Source: Pinguiococcus pyrenoidosus (taxonomy: Eukaryota; Sar; Pinguiophyceae; Pinguiochrysidales; Pinguiochrysidaceae). From it: a stretch of DNA of 64,000 nucleotides. Both the position numbers and the translations under genes were made by a program. The DNA is taken from assembly GCA_019677205.1 (NCBI GenBank), contig JAAMXY010000040.1, forward strand, positions 248,001 through 312,000, read 5' to 3'. Below are positions 1 through 10,389 of the stretch, in pieces (the stretch's first letter is position 1; every line of letters starts with the position of its first letter). Under the pieces are notes generated by a model. It was given only the letters and a program-made list of their open reading frames with translations, searched no databases and was not told where the DNA came from.

Positions 1-3000
1 AGCGTCTTTCCATGCTTGACTGTGGCAATGCTGCCGGTAGGCGTGCGAGAGACACGACCGGAGCGACTCCAGCCATGCCTGAGCCTCGCCGCGGGGAACG
101 CTGGAACCCGCGCCAGCCAGTGACCAGATCAGCTCGTTTGCGTCCGAGCGATCGGATGAAGCCGACCCCACAAGCTCTAGAAGTGCTACTGCTGAAGAAG
201 CATCACGGATGCAAATCCTGCACGACGGTCGTCCTTGGGCCTCATCCTCTTCCAACACCACCGTCAGGTCCCCCTCCTGTACGGCTGATGAGAAGGGATT
301 CGGCGCTTGACAAGGCTCCTTGCCTCGGCGGAACTCCCAGAAGAGGGCTGGGGACTCCTCCCTCGCGTCTTTTACGACCAGCCTGAGACGGCTCGGCGCC
401 AGCAGTTCGTGCAGAACCTCCACTGCCACGACAACAAAAGACTGCCAACTGCCAGTCGACGACTTGCTCTTCAGAAGCCGCTGGATCATGTCAATGTGCA
501 TTCGGGAGAAGCGTTGCAGCTTCTCTTGCTGGCCGGCCAGGGTCAACTTCTCCCCGTCCTGTTGCGCAAGGCATCGACGCAGGCTCAGTCTCTGCCCTGC
601 CGCCTGAAGAAGCACGGAGCAGAGGCTGCAGAGAAGCTCAAGCTTCTGGATCTCGCCATCGACGATTGCACCGAATCTGGAACCCACCGCATCGCCCTCA
701 ATAGCCAACGCGTGTCCTTCATCCGCTTCCGCTTTGCCACGCTCACCGGTTCCCGAAGTTGACTTCTGAGCGATGAGCACGGCTATCACGCGTCGACGCT
801 TTTCCGTGACCCCGGACTCGCCACGAAGCCCTTCGAGCACATCCTCCGAGCCGAAGACCGGCATGCCCACGACAGACGAGTCTTGTGCCATGGGCTGCCC
901 AGGCGCATCGGTGAAGTCGCCCCTCAGTCTCTCACTGAGCGCAGACATGGTCGCGCTCTGCGCACTGCCTGAAAGCAGCACCGTGGTCAGGATGCTGCCA
1001 GCAGCAAGGGGGATCTTCAGCGCCGAGAGATCGCGGCTTCCTCCGGGCCCACCGTCAACTACGCAGTCCCACCTCTTCGCTTGGATGAAGAAGTCTGTTT
1101 CGCTCGTCCTACCGAGCAGATCACCCACGAGTGGCCTAGCGTAGATGTACAAGGCAGACCTCTTTGTGCCTGGGAAGGAGGCGAGCAGCTCCTCAAGGGC
1201 ATCTGCAAGCGCTTCCGGGTTGTGTGCGTGGAGAAGCTGTGCACACTTGCTATTCCAAGCTGCGTGCTCCGCACCCTGCGCCGCCATCCGTTGCCCAAGA
1301 TCCTGCTCAAGATCCCGCTCAAGATCCAGAAGCCTCTTCTTCGCTTCGACGGCCGTCCGCACCTCCTTTTCTGCCGCAACCAAGGCAATTGTGCATCCCA
1401 GGGGCTTCGCCAGCGTCTCCGACGCTTTCTGAAGTCTTTCAAGCGCTGCTGCGTTGAGAGCCAGGGCATCTGGATGTTGCGGGGAGCTACTGTCCGCAAC
1501 CTTGGACGCGATCGTCGGTCCACAATGCGCTACACGAGGCACGAAGCTTCCGCAATCGGTGTCCACAGCGTCAATAGGCAAGCGACTTGCAATCTGCAGC
1601 ACGCCGCATCTTTCGTGCGTTGGCTTCAGAATTGGCACCATCATCATCCAAGCGACGTGGTCGTCATGCTCGGTGGCAAGCTTGTCTATCTCGGGATTGC
1701 AGTTGGTGCTGCTCGAGGGGCTTTGCCAAAGCACGGCGCGCCACGTCTCCAGGCATAGCTGCGTAAGAGACTTCTGCAAGGGCACTCTCTCTGCCTGTCC
1801 AGGCCGCCACACGTGGGAGGCACTTGCTGTGCACAGATAAATGCTCGCGGCAATGTTCCTCCCCAGATTGCCGAATGCCTCGCATACTGCGTCCAGGAGA
1901 AGGTTCTCCGATGGACACGAGGAGAGAATCTCCACCGCTCTGGCAACCACCGCAGATTCTGCAGCAACCACTACAGCCTCGAGGTCTTGCACAAAGAAAT
2001 TTGCAGCCCCTTGGGCTGGAGCTCCATCCTCGTTCACCATGCGCGCTCCGTCGCCACCGATATGCTGTGACATCGAAGACTCGTCCGCACCGCATTCCTC
2101 TGCGCATTGCGTCTCTCCCTCGGCACCATCCGGCGTTCCCGGCCGAAGCACGGCAGTTCGGTGTTCCATACTCTGCTCGTGCATCCAGTCGCTTTGCGCT
2201 GCGCTTCCAAGATGGTCCAGCAGCGCCGGATGAGCTTCTTCTCCAGGAGCGGAGCTCAGCTTCTCCGCAGATGGCCTGATGTTGACCAAGTCTTTGGACT
2301 CCGTGGACAGCTTCAAAGCATTGCACTCACGCGAGTCGTTCGAGTCGGCTGTTCGCTCAGCTTCCGGTACTGTGGGGGAGCTTAATTCCGGCAACGCGTC
2401 GACAGGCAAGCCACGATCTGCATCCTGCGGACGGCCGCTGCGCTGCTTGTTTCGACTGATTCTCTTGATGCACGAAGCAAGAAGCTTTGCAAAGTCTTGA
2501 AGCAGTGGAAGCGGATCCTCAGCGGATTTCTCCGGCAAGCGAGTAATCTGCAAGGCGCCCAGCACCTGGATGATGCGAGTTGGGTTCCGAAGCGTCATTG
2601 TGACGGGTAAGCAGAGAACGTTGGTGACCGAATCACCCGCAACGCGGACAAGCCTTCGCATGTCGTCTGCGGTGCATTGCCCATTGCGCACGACCTCGTT
2701 GTTCCGAACGCAGGCGGCGACGAAAGATGCGTCGGCAAGCGGGAGTCTCACTTCCACAGCGTCGACTCGTTCCTCTTCCTTTATGCCGATGCTGTGCGAC
2801 TCTGGGTGCCAATAGCTCACCAGATCGCCCGACGCGCCATCAGCGAGACACAGAACGGCGTGGGCACCGCCCGTCAGTATCGTAACCGCCTCGTTAACCC
2901 GCACGCAAAGGCCCGAGAGAGAGTCCGCTCCAGCGAGCCTGCTCAGCACGGAAACCAGCGCCCTCATTTTCGCCTCGGACGCTGCAAGCTTGCGACTGAG

Positions 3001-6000
3001 AGCTTTTCGAAGCTTGGTCGCCACGCTTTTCTGCTCTTGTACTTCACGCACAAGGTCCTTCTCTCTTGCACTTTGATCTGCTTCGCGCTTCTCCTTCAGG
3101 GATGCGACATTGCTGCGGATGCCTCCAGCCTTGCCGTTGAGCTCTTTGTTGGCAGAAGCCGCCTCGCAGAGCTTCTCGTCGACGTCAGCTTTCTGCTCAC
3201 GTAGCACTTCGACCAGACGAATCAGGCGGCCGCGATTGTCCCCGGACTTTGCGAGATCCTTCCGCAGAAGAGCGTTCTCCTCCTTGGCAGCAGAGAGACT
3301 GCCTCGAAGACTCGACAGCAATTGTCGAAGCTCATTGGTTTCCTCGGCGCTGCCTGGATCCCGCGTTTCTCTCGGTTCCTCACACTGCGCCGTTTCCGTT
3401 TCACCAGATGGCTCTTGGTGAGGAGCACCGCTGGCCCGTTCGTCGCCCCCGCGTCTCTCTCCTTCGGCGCCGCGAGGGGCTCCGTCCGTGCCTCGCATAG
3501 GAGACTCTTCAGCGATGTCAAACGACTTGTCTGCTTGGTGAAGCTTCTGCTGCAGAACTTTAAGCCTCTGCTGGAGGCCGCTCGAGGTGGCCACCTCCCT
3601 TCGCAGCTGCACTCTCGCCTCCTCCAGACTATCCCGGAGAGCCTGCATCTCCCTTTCGGACTCCAGCAAGTTCGCTTTCTGGGCCTCTACTGCGGATGCC
3701 CGCTCAAGCTTTCGACGGTGCTGCTCGATCGCGAGGCTTTCCGTAAGGGTCCGGACCTCCAGCTGCAGAGCCTCTTCAACGCCGCGTCGGACGGCTGGCG
3801 CCGACTCCCGATCGTCAAGGCGAGCCTGTCTTTCGGTCTGGAGCGTTTCCTCCACACCCTTCAAATCCTTCCGCAAAGCTTCCAAGGCCGACTGGTGTTC
3901 CGCTCGCAGACGTGCCGACTCTCTAGCGCGGGCCTCCCGCTCAGCAACGGCGTTTTCTCTCAGAGTTTCGATGTCTGCTTGAAGAGCTTCTCTCGAAGCA
4001 TCGTGCGCCAGCCTTGCTGAGGCCTTGTCCACCTCGGATGCGTTTCTTTCGCTGTGGATCTTCGCTTTCCACGCTTCAATCTCCTCGAGCAGCGCTTTGA
4101 CAGTTGCGCTGTGCGCCTCCAGCACAGAAGCTTGGTCTGCTTCAAATGCGTGCCTTTCCGTTCGTAGGCGCCCTCGAAGTCGCTCGACCTCAGCTTGTAG
4201 CATCTCGATGGCGCCCTGCTGTTCCCCTTGCCTCTCCTGCGCCGCGCGCGTTTCCCTCGCGCTTGCTTCCTTTTCCTTCTCTAGCTCCTTCTCCACGTTA
4301 TCCATCGTCTTGCGCATGACTTCAGCGGCTTCACGCTGTGCCTCTCGAGCAGCGGCCTTGTCGCTTTTCCGAACTCTTCTCTCCTCGTCGAGTTCTGATC
4401 TCAGCCGCTCAAGCTCTTGCTGTTGGGCGGCTGCTTCGCTTGCACGCGGAAGAAGTTGCACATCGGAAGGCCTCTCCCTTTGGATCCGTCTTTGGTCGTT
4501 GAGTTGCATTTGCAGTGCCTCGAGCTGCTGCTGCACGCCTTGCTTGTGGGCGCGGTGCAGCTCGAGCGCAGAAGCCATTTCCCGTTCGTGATCCTTGCTT
4601 TCGTGCTCAAGCCTTTCGCGAAAGCTCGCGGTACGCTCCGCCAGCAAGGCCTCGACTGCGGCAAGCGATGTGCGATGAGCGGCTTCCTCGTCCTTGCGGG
4701 CCTTTCTCTCCTTCGCAAGCACGCCCTTCAAGGTTCTCATTTCTTCTTCTTGCATCTCTCTGCTTTCAATAGCTGCGCGCTTCTCTTTCTCGCTCACCGC
4801 CTTTTCGGCAGCATGAGCCTGCCGCTCCTGTCCCAAACGCTCTTGCAGGGCGCGAACCTCGCTGCGCAGGGTCCCTTCCGCGACCTGCCTTGACTTACTT
4901 TCGTTCTCGCGGTCCCGTCTCTCCTTTGAGAGGATGCTTCGCAGGGTCGCTGTCTGCTCTTGCGCGGCCTGCCTTGCCTTGGATGTGGCTTCCTTCGCAG
5001 CAGCTCGATAACCCCGACGAGCCTCCTCTGCCGCTCTGATCGCCTGAACTGCAGATGCTTTTTCCTCTGCGTGGAGCTTCCGTTCCTGCTCCAATCTCGC
5101 TCGCAAGGAGTTGATCTCATCCTGGGCTATCCGCTTCACACTTCGTGTTGCCTCCTCGGCGCAAATCTTATCTACTTGACGCAAGTCTTTCTCCCTCTGC
5201 AAGGACACCCTCAGCGTCGTAAGTTTGTCCCGCCAAGCATGTGTGGCGGCCTCTAGCTCGTTCTGTGCAGCTACCTTTTGAGCGACGAGGGCCTTCTCCG
5301 CACAACTTTGAGCTTCCTCGAAGGCAGATCGCTCCATTGCGCTTGCCCGCATCCGTTGCTGAAGCTGACTCTCCAGGGCGGCGACTTCGCCTTGGAGAGC
5401 TCGCTGTGCAGCGTGGGCAGCCTCTTCGTAAGAGCGCTTCTCAGCTTCAAAAGACTCGTGTTGGTCCGCACGCTGACGTGTCATGGAGGAAAGCGCTTTC
5501 TGCACAAGCGCCACGGCACGGCTCCTGTCTTCCTCGGCTGACATCTCTGCTGCTTCGCACCCTTGTTTTTCCCTCTCGCAATGCTTCTCGAGATGGTTGA
5601 CTTCTGTTCTCAGGGCTTCATTGGCGGAGCTCAGGTCTTCCCGGATGGACTCGAAGCGACGCCTTTCCGTGAGTAGAGTTTCTATCGCCTCGTTGCATTC
5701 GTCCCTCAAGGTCCTGTTCGCTGATTCCAGGTCCTTGAGAGCGGATCGATCTCGTCCACAGGCTTGCCGCTGCTTCTCCACCAGCAGCTTGAGCTCTTCG
5801 ACATCTAGCACAATGTCGATGGCCACTTCAATCACTTTCGCGAAATGCCGGAGAAGCTTTTCGTCATGAGCGGTGAAAGCGGTCCCTTCCTCTCCCGGCT
5901 TTCGATCATTTGAGACCTCAAGGAGTGCAATCACTTCTCCGCTGACGGGATTCTCGATCGGCGTGCAGAGCAACGACTCTGGCAACCAGCTGAGGACCCC

Positions 6001-9000
6001 TTCGAGATCCTTGTTGTACAGCGGATGTTCCGGCGCCCTGGAAACGCTCAAGAGCTCCTTGTGCCGGTGGCATAGCCCTTCAATGCCGTCAGCCAGAGGC
6101 ACTGAGACCGAGGTTCCGTCATCGCCGGAGGTGATCAGCGCCCCTTGCGCTTCGTCTACCCAGAAAAAGAGCACCGTCGTACCGGGGAACAGGCGCCGGG
6201 CTGTGTTGGAGACATCCTGGATCAGATCCGTGAGGTTCCCTTTCCTCGGCAATCTCATGGACGCGCTCAGGAGCTCGTCCATCGACCTCACGCGGGTGCC
6301 CAGAACCTCTTTCAGCTGCGTCAGGTCTGCCTCAAACTCGAGACGAGCCGTCTCCAGCTCAGACTGGAAAGACATCTGGAAATGCTGCGCGGCGTCGTTG
6401 CTGTCACCTGTGGTGTTCCTCACCCTCTCGACAAGGGCTCGGTGGCGCGACACCAATTGGTGCGCCTCTTGCCGAAGTCTCTCCACTTCTTCGCACATTT
6501 TTAAGATACCGCCGGCGGCGGCAGCAAACTGCCGGATGCAGTCAAAGTCTGCTGAATCGCGTTCCACCTTTGCAACCAACACGACGCCCAAGACCTCGGC
6601 TCCTTCATCGGCTTGAACAGGTATCGCAGTCACCGCGCTCGTTCTCGGGAGCTTGAGCAGGTTTTGCACACCTTCATCCTGCAAGTCTTCCGCAAACGCA
6701 ATCCAGTCCTTGCCAACAAAGTGTGACCCGAGCTGCGGTTCTGCCAGAGACACGGTGCAGGCCGGTGCCGTAGGATTGTATAGCCGTTCCTTGCTTTCGT
6801 CAACCAACAACACGACAGCCTCGGCGGGGCTCGTAGAGAGGCCAACGGCGTGCAACAACTTGTCGGCGCATGATTCCACGGTTGATGCGCTGCTCATGGC
6901 GAAAGCGGCGTCGCGTAGTGCAATTGCCCTTCTCAGATCCGATTCAAGCTTCGCCGTGATCTGTGCCTTGGAACTTTCTCCTTGCGTAAGCTCGCCTTGA
7001 AGAGCGCCGACTTCTTCTGCGAGCTGCTCGATTTGCGCCTTGAGCTGGACTTCCAACACCGACCAGCCTTCAGAGCGCTGCCGGGCCTCTTCAGCACCCA
7101 TGAGACCTCTCTCCTTGGCGATCATGGCGGTTCTTTCCAAGAGCTGAAACCGGCTGTCGATATCGCAGCCGTCTTTCCAGCGTTCCAGCACACATGCCAG
7201 ACTGGTGAGAATCCCGCTGCCGCCTAGAAAGGGATCCCGCCGCTCCTGGTCTGTGCGAAAGATCTGCAGTACGGCTTTCAAGCTGTCGGCCTTCACCGGC
7301 ACTACGTGATACGACGCGCTTGCGCTTGGGCATCGGGAACTGATTGCTTGCAGAAACTGGATCTCCACATCAAACAAGCCCTCCAGTCCGTCCATTCCGT
7401 CCATTCCGTCAACGGCTCCAGTCGGCCCGACTGGAGCACCCGACACAGCAAGAGATTCCTGCAGACTCGAAGAGAGCTGCAACCGTTCTAGGCCATTCAG
7501 GTCGCTCCACGCACGGAGATCCGACGAGAGACTGCTCACAGTCGCTCGTTCCGCATCTCGATCGAAGAGATACAGGAGAACGGGGCAGTTCGCAGCGATG
7601 CTTGAAGATGCGAAGCACGCCCTGATCCGCTCACCCAGAGCGTGCAGATCTGCTGTGCCTGTCGATTGGCTGTCTCGCACTTGGCTTGGGATGTGCTGTG
7701 GGAAAGAGATTCTATTCAGCTCCTTGACGACGCTTTGTTCCTCTTTGAGCCGTGAGAGCCTCGTGGACATCACGTTGCGCTGCTCCTCTGATAGGGCTTG
7801 CGCTTGCTGAAGCTGCTCTATCTCCGCTTGGAGCTCTTGTGACTTTCCATCTGCCTGCGCGAGGGCGCCGGAAAGGCTTTTCACCTCCGCGAGACGAGCT
7901 TCTTCCGCGGTCGCCATGGCTTCTGTTTTGCTTTCGATCTCGGCGGAAAGCGTTTCTACGTTCCGTCTGAGCTTCGCTTTGGCCGTTTGGCAACCTCGCA
8001 GCTTGGACTTGGCTAGCAGGATGGAGACCAAGACGTCCGACACAGACATGACGAGGGAAAAGTCATCATCGGTGCATGCCTCCGTCGCGGTGTGCTCTAG
8101 GGTCAGAGCTCCTATCGCCGTCCCATCGTCTTCATGCCCATGGCTTGCGCGTGGGACGTAGACATGTCTACAAATTCTTCCCTCCTCCACGACCGCTTCC
8201 TCATTCCCCTTGGCAAGTCGCACGAGTCCATTCGCCACGGGCTTGCTTAGAGGTGGAGCCGAACTGGAGCAGCAAGCTTCTGAGGCGTTGGAAGCGTCGC
8301 CGGTGAAGCTCGAGAGTGGATTCAGGCGCTCGTCATGCAATTCCACCTTCTCCGCCACGAGTCGAACGTTCAGGTGCCTGAAGAGGTCTTCGACAATCCC
8401 GACGAGGCTCTCCAGACTCTTCTCCAAGTCGTCCTCTTCTTCGAGAAGAAGCCACGAGAGTCTCTGCGTGCTGACCTGAAAGATTTCCCTCAAGCGTCGT
8501 AGATCTGTCGACATCACCTGCGCTTCCTCCGCCTTCGCCGTGAGTTGCCTCTGGAGGGACAGAAGCTCCTGCTCCCCCTGCCGTACTTTCCGGGTCGCGT
8601 CGATCAGTTGCCCCTTCGCAACGCCGTGCTGGATCCAGTTTCGTACGGGCATCGATAGAATTGCACATGCATTGCGCAGTGCCTCGCACTCGTCTTCAAT
8701 GAAGGGCTCTCTTCGGTTGAAGACCATGCAGATCCGCTCAGCTGAGCGCGCGCGATGCAGCTGCAAGTCTTGCTCTTCCGCGAAGCTTTCCTGCACGTCC
8801 AAAGGAAGCTCCGGGAGACGAAGCGGGAGGTAGACTGCGCAGACCGCCTTCGGATCGCGAGGCGCGTCAAGCACCGCGTCGTACAACGGATGCGCGTGGA
8901 GCGCGGCAGTCACGATCTCTACCCCCTCCGCAAGGCAATGTCCAGCAAGACCGCTACGTGAAACATACTCGCAGGCAGAAGGCATCCCTCGGAACACCGA

Positions 9001-10389
9001 GGTGCAAGGCGAGCACGTGTAGAACGACGAGCACGCGCTGAAGGGAATGAACTGCCTGACGTACGCCTCTACTTCAGCCGCGGCGGAAGTGGGGCTGAGC
9101 TTGATATCAAAGTCCCATGCCGTTTCTGCAATGCTTTGAGACCGCATCTCGCCTCGGGAGCCAGCCGTTGCGAAACGGGTCACTCCTCCCGGGCTCCACG
9201 TCATCTGGGTAGAGAGGGATCGGCAGTCTTGGAGCAGCATGCTGAACAGCCTTGCGAAGTCGCGCAAGGTGCTTGCGTCCTTCTCGTCAAAGCCTTCCTC
9301 TCTGCTCCTGTTGAGCACCTCGAGGACTCCCAAAGGCTCGGCGGACTCTGGTCTAGGCTGATCGTGACCGTAGAACATGCTTGGGAAGATGGGAATGCAT
9401 ATCCACGACTCGGCTCTACAGCCATCGACGCTAGCCGGTTGGAGACCTGACGCGTCCGCGTCCCGGGAACTTCGTAGTCTGCGCTCTCCGAGCACGCTCT
9501 GCAGATAATCTTGCTCGGATGACCGCGTAGAATCGCACTCAAGGTCCTCCGGAAGGCAGAATTGATCGCGCCCATCAACATGCACCGTGGCCAATGGCTG
9601 CCGGCTGCCGTTGAGGTAAACCCGCACGCAGTCCGCGTCCATCGCACCCCGCAGCCGCCTCCCTGCGGCGAGCAAGTCCGCGCTGTCGCCCCACTGGCAT
9701 TCCACGGACCTTTCGAATTCCGTCATCCTTGAGAGGGCAAGATCTCGCTGAGCTTCGCTGTGGATCAGGGCATGAAGGTAGGCGACGCATGCGGCCCACT
9801 GCTCCCGCCGTTCCGTAACCAGCACCCGATCCTCGTGCCTTGAATGAGGATGGCCACCGCAGAGCTGCAGAACCCCAAAGATGACCCCGTTGCCATCGAG
9901 AATCGGATACGATGTCGAGAGTGGCGCATCCTCGCGTCCCAGTTGATCTCTATTCTCCGCGAGCAGCTCTTCGAGATAGACTCCTTCGCCGCTGTTCCTT
10001 TTATCATGGTAGGCGTACAGCTGGTCGCCCACAACGAGGTACAGGATGGCATACTCCGCGCTGGTTATGTCCGTGGAGTATCTCTCAACGGCGGAGACCG
10101 CTTCTTCAACACCTTGTGTGCGCAGCACGCGCACAAGAAAGTTGAGATCGCCGAGAAGTCTGCCCTCTTCTTCAGTATGCGCCGAGCACGAGGCTTGCAG
10201 CCTCTTCACGATGGTCTCGAGGTCATGACGCCTTTTCACTTCCGCGCCGTAGAGATCTCGGAGCTCCGCCACGTTCTGCACGAGCATCTGTTTGAGCTGC
10301 GCATCGCTTCGGTCGATGCTGTCAAAGACCTCTGCGATCGATCGTCGACTAAAGCCGTCGTCACTCATCGCCTCTCCATACGAAGTCAT
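1..10389 (-). CDS. Giant multi-GAF coiled-coil protein (C-terminus beyond window)
   Basis: I read the minus frame from the ATG at 10389 to base 1 and met no stop, so at least 3,463 codons are open without an intron. An in-frame stop lies at 10456-10458, which supports this start; a second ATG is at 10368. The protein repeats GAF-like modules, each with the fold signature of a hydrophobic strand, a GxLEVxN-type strand and an F-x-D-x3-L-x2-F helix. My approximate residues are 75-215, 285-400, 425-585, 640-800, 870-1080, 1160-1295, 1360-1530, 2485-2640, 2765-2985 and 3030-3200. Two clear ones contain GVLEVLNRSREEGFDEKD and LCTPIENPVSGEVIALLEVS. Residues about 1530-2465 are a Glu/Arg/Ala-rich coiled coil, and shorter coils link other modules. 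GAF domains often bind small ligands or cyclic nucleotides. No catalytic domain is visible in this part. It may be a scaffold or sensor; the function is unknown to me. The 3' end lies outside the window. Confidence 0.85.
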   Translation of the reverse strand, partial: MTSYGEAMSDDGFSRRSIAEVFDSIDRSDAQLKQMLVQNVAELRDLYGAEVKRRHDLETIVKRLQASCSAHTEEEGRLLGDLNFLVRVLRTQGVEEAVSAVERYSTDITSAEYAILYLVVGDQLYAYHDKRNSGEGVYLEELLAENRDQLGREDAPLSTSYPILDGNGVIFGVLQLCGGHPHSRHEDRVLVTERREQWAACVAYLHALIHSEAQRDLALSRMTEFERSVECQWGDSADLLAAGRRLRGAMDADCVRVYLNGSRQPLATVHVDGRDQFCLPEDLECDSTRSSEQDYLQSVLGERRLRSSRDADASGLQPASVDGCRAESWICIPIFPSMFYGHDQPRPESAEPLGVLEVLNRSREEGFDEKDASTLRDFARLFSMLLQDCRSLSTQMTWSPGGVTRFATAGSRGEMRSQSIAETAWDFDIKLSPTSAAAEVEAYVRQFIPFSACSSFYTCSPCTSVFRGMPSACEYVSRSGLAGHCLAEGVEIVTAALHAHPLYDAVLDAPRDPKAVCAVYLPLRLPELPLDVQESFAEEQDLQLHRARSAERICMVFNRREPFIEDECEALRNACAILSMPVRNWIQHGVAKGQLIDATRKVRQGEQELLSLQRQLTAKAEEAQVMSTDLRRLREIFQVSTQRLSWLLLEEEDDLEKSLESLVGIVEDLFRHLNVRLVAEKVELHDERLNPLSSFTGDASNASEACCSSSAPPLSKPVANGLVRLAKGNEEAVVEEGRICRHVYVPRASHGHEDDGTAIGALTLEHTATEACTDDDFSLVMSVSDVLVSILLAKSKLRGCQTAKAKLRRNVETLSAEIESKTEAMATAEEARLAEVKSLSGALAQADGKSQELQAEIEQLQQAQALSEEQRNVMSTRLSRLKEEQSVVKELNRISFPQHIPSQVRDSQSTGTADLHALGERIRACFASSSIAANCPVLLYLFDRDAERATVSSLSSDLRAWSDLNGLERLQLSSSLQESLAVSGAPVGPTGAVDGMDGMDGLEGLFDVEIQFLQAISSRCPSASASYHVVPVKADSLKAVLQIFRTDQERRDPFLGGSGILTSLACVLERWKDGCDIDSRFQLLERTAMIAKERGLMGAEEARQRSEGWSVLEVQLKAQIEQLAEEVGALQGELTQGESSKAQITAKLESDLRRAIALRDAAFAMSSASTVESCADKLLHAVGLSTSPAEAVVLLVDESKERLYNPTAPACTVSLAEPQLGSHFVGKDWIAFAEDLQDEGVQNLLKLPRTSAVTAIPVQADEGAEVLGVVLVAKVERDSADFDCIRQFAAAAGGILKMCEEVERLRQEAHQLVSRHRALVERVRNTTGDSNDAAQHFQMSFQSELETARLEFEADLTQLKEVLGTRVRSMDELLSASMRLPRKGNLTDLIQDVSNTARRLFPGTTVLFFWVDEAQGALITSGDDGTSVSVPLADGIEGLCHRHKELLSVSRAPEHPLYNKDLEGVLSWLPESLLCTPIENPVSGEVIALLEVSNDRKPGEEGTAFTAHDEKLLRHFAKVIEVAIDIVLDVEELKLLVEKQRQACGRDRSALKDLESANRTLRDECNEAIETLLTERRRFESIREDLSSANEALRTEVNHLEKHCEREKQGCEAAEMSAEEDRSRAVALVQKALSSMTRQRADQHESFEAEKRSYEEAAHAAQRALQGEVAALESQLQQRMRASAMERSAFEEAQSCAEKALVAQKVAAQNELEAATHAWRDKLTTLRVSLQREKDLRQVDKICAEEATRSVKRIAQDEINSLRARLEQERKLHAEEKASAVQAIRAAEEARRGYRAAAKEATSKARQAAQEQTATLRSILSKERRDRENESKSRQVAEGTLRSEVRALQERLGQERQAHAAEKAVSEKEKRAAIESREMQEEEMRTLKGVLAKERKARKDEEAAHRTSLAAVEALLAERTASFRERLEHESKDHEREMASALELHRAHKQGVQQQLEALQMQLNDQRRIQRERPSDVQLLPRASEAAAQQQELERLRSELDEERRVRKSDKAAAREAQREAAEVMRKTMDNVEKELEKEKEASARETRAAQERQGEQQGAIEMLQAEVERLRGRLRTERHAFEADQASVLEAHSATVKALLEEIEAWKAKIHSERNASEVDKASARLAHDASREALQADIETLRENAVAEREARARESARLRAEHQSALEALRKDLKGVEETLQTERQARLDDRESAPAVRRGVEEALQLEVRTLTESLAIEQHRRKLERASAVEAQKANLLESEREMQALRDSLEEARVQLRREVATSSGLQQRLKVLQQKLHQADKSFDIAEESPMRGTDGAPRGAEGERRGGDERASGAPHQEPSGETETAQCEEPRETRDPGSAEETNELRQLLSSLRGSLSAAKEENALLRKDLAKSGDNRGRLIRLVEVLREQKADVDEKLCEAASANKELNGKAGGIRSNVASLKEKREADQSAREKDLVREVQEQKSVATKLRKALSRKLAASEAKMRALVSVLSRLAGADSLSGLCVRVNEAVTILTGGAHAVLCLADGASGDLVSYWHPESHSIGIKEEERVDAVEVRLPLADASFVAACVRNNEVVRNGQCTADDMRRLVRVAGDSVTNVLCLPVTMTLRNPTRIIQVLGALQITRLPEKSAEDPLPLLQDFAKLLASCIKRISRNKQRSGRPQDADRGLPVDALPELSSPTVPEAERTADSNDSRECNALKLSTESKDLVNIRPSAEKLSSAPGEEAHPALLDHLGSAAQSDWMHEQSMEHRTAVLRPGTPDGAEGETQCAEECGADESSMSQHIGGDGARMVNEDGAPAQGAANFFVQDLEAVVVAAESAVVARAVEILSSCPSENLLLDAVCEAFGNLGRNIAASIYLCTASASHVWRPGQAERVPLQKSLTQLCLETWRAVLWQSPSSSTNCNPEIDKLATEHDDHVAWMMMVPILKPTHERCGVLQIASRLPIDAVDTDCGSFVPRVAHCGPTIASKVADSSSPQHPDALALNAAALERLQKASETLAKPLGCTIALVAAEKEVRTAVEAKKRLLDLERDLEQDLGQRMAAQGAEHAAWNSKCAQLLHAHNPEALADALEELLASFPGTKRSALYIYARPLVGDLLGRTSETDFFIQAKRWDCVVDGGPGGSRDLSALKIPLAAGSILTTVLLSGSAQSATMSALSERLRGDFTDAPGQPMAQDSSVVGMPVFGSEDVLEGLRGESGVTEKRRRVIAVLIAQKSTSGTGERGKAEADEGHALAIEGDAVGSRFGAIVDGEIQKLELLCSLCSVLLQAAGQRLSLRRCLAQQDGEKLTLAGQQEKLQRFSRMHIDMIQRLLKSKSSTGSWQSFVVVAVEVLHELLAPSRLRLVVKDAREESPALFWEFRRGKEPCQAPNPFSSAVQEGDLTVVLEEDEAQGRPSCRICIRDASSAVALLELVGSASSDRSDANELIWSLAGAGSSVPRGEAQAWLESLRSCLSHAYRQHCHSQAWKDA

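Noticed and set aside
1081-6616. Plus-strand open frames of 120-250 codons across 1-10 kb
   Set aside because: They are antisense shadows of the continuous minus-strand frame, which shows GAF and coiled-coil sequence; the plus frames are Ser/Arg/Leu-rich with no domain.
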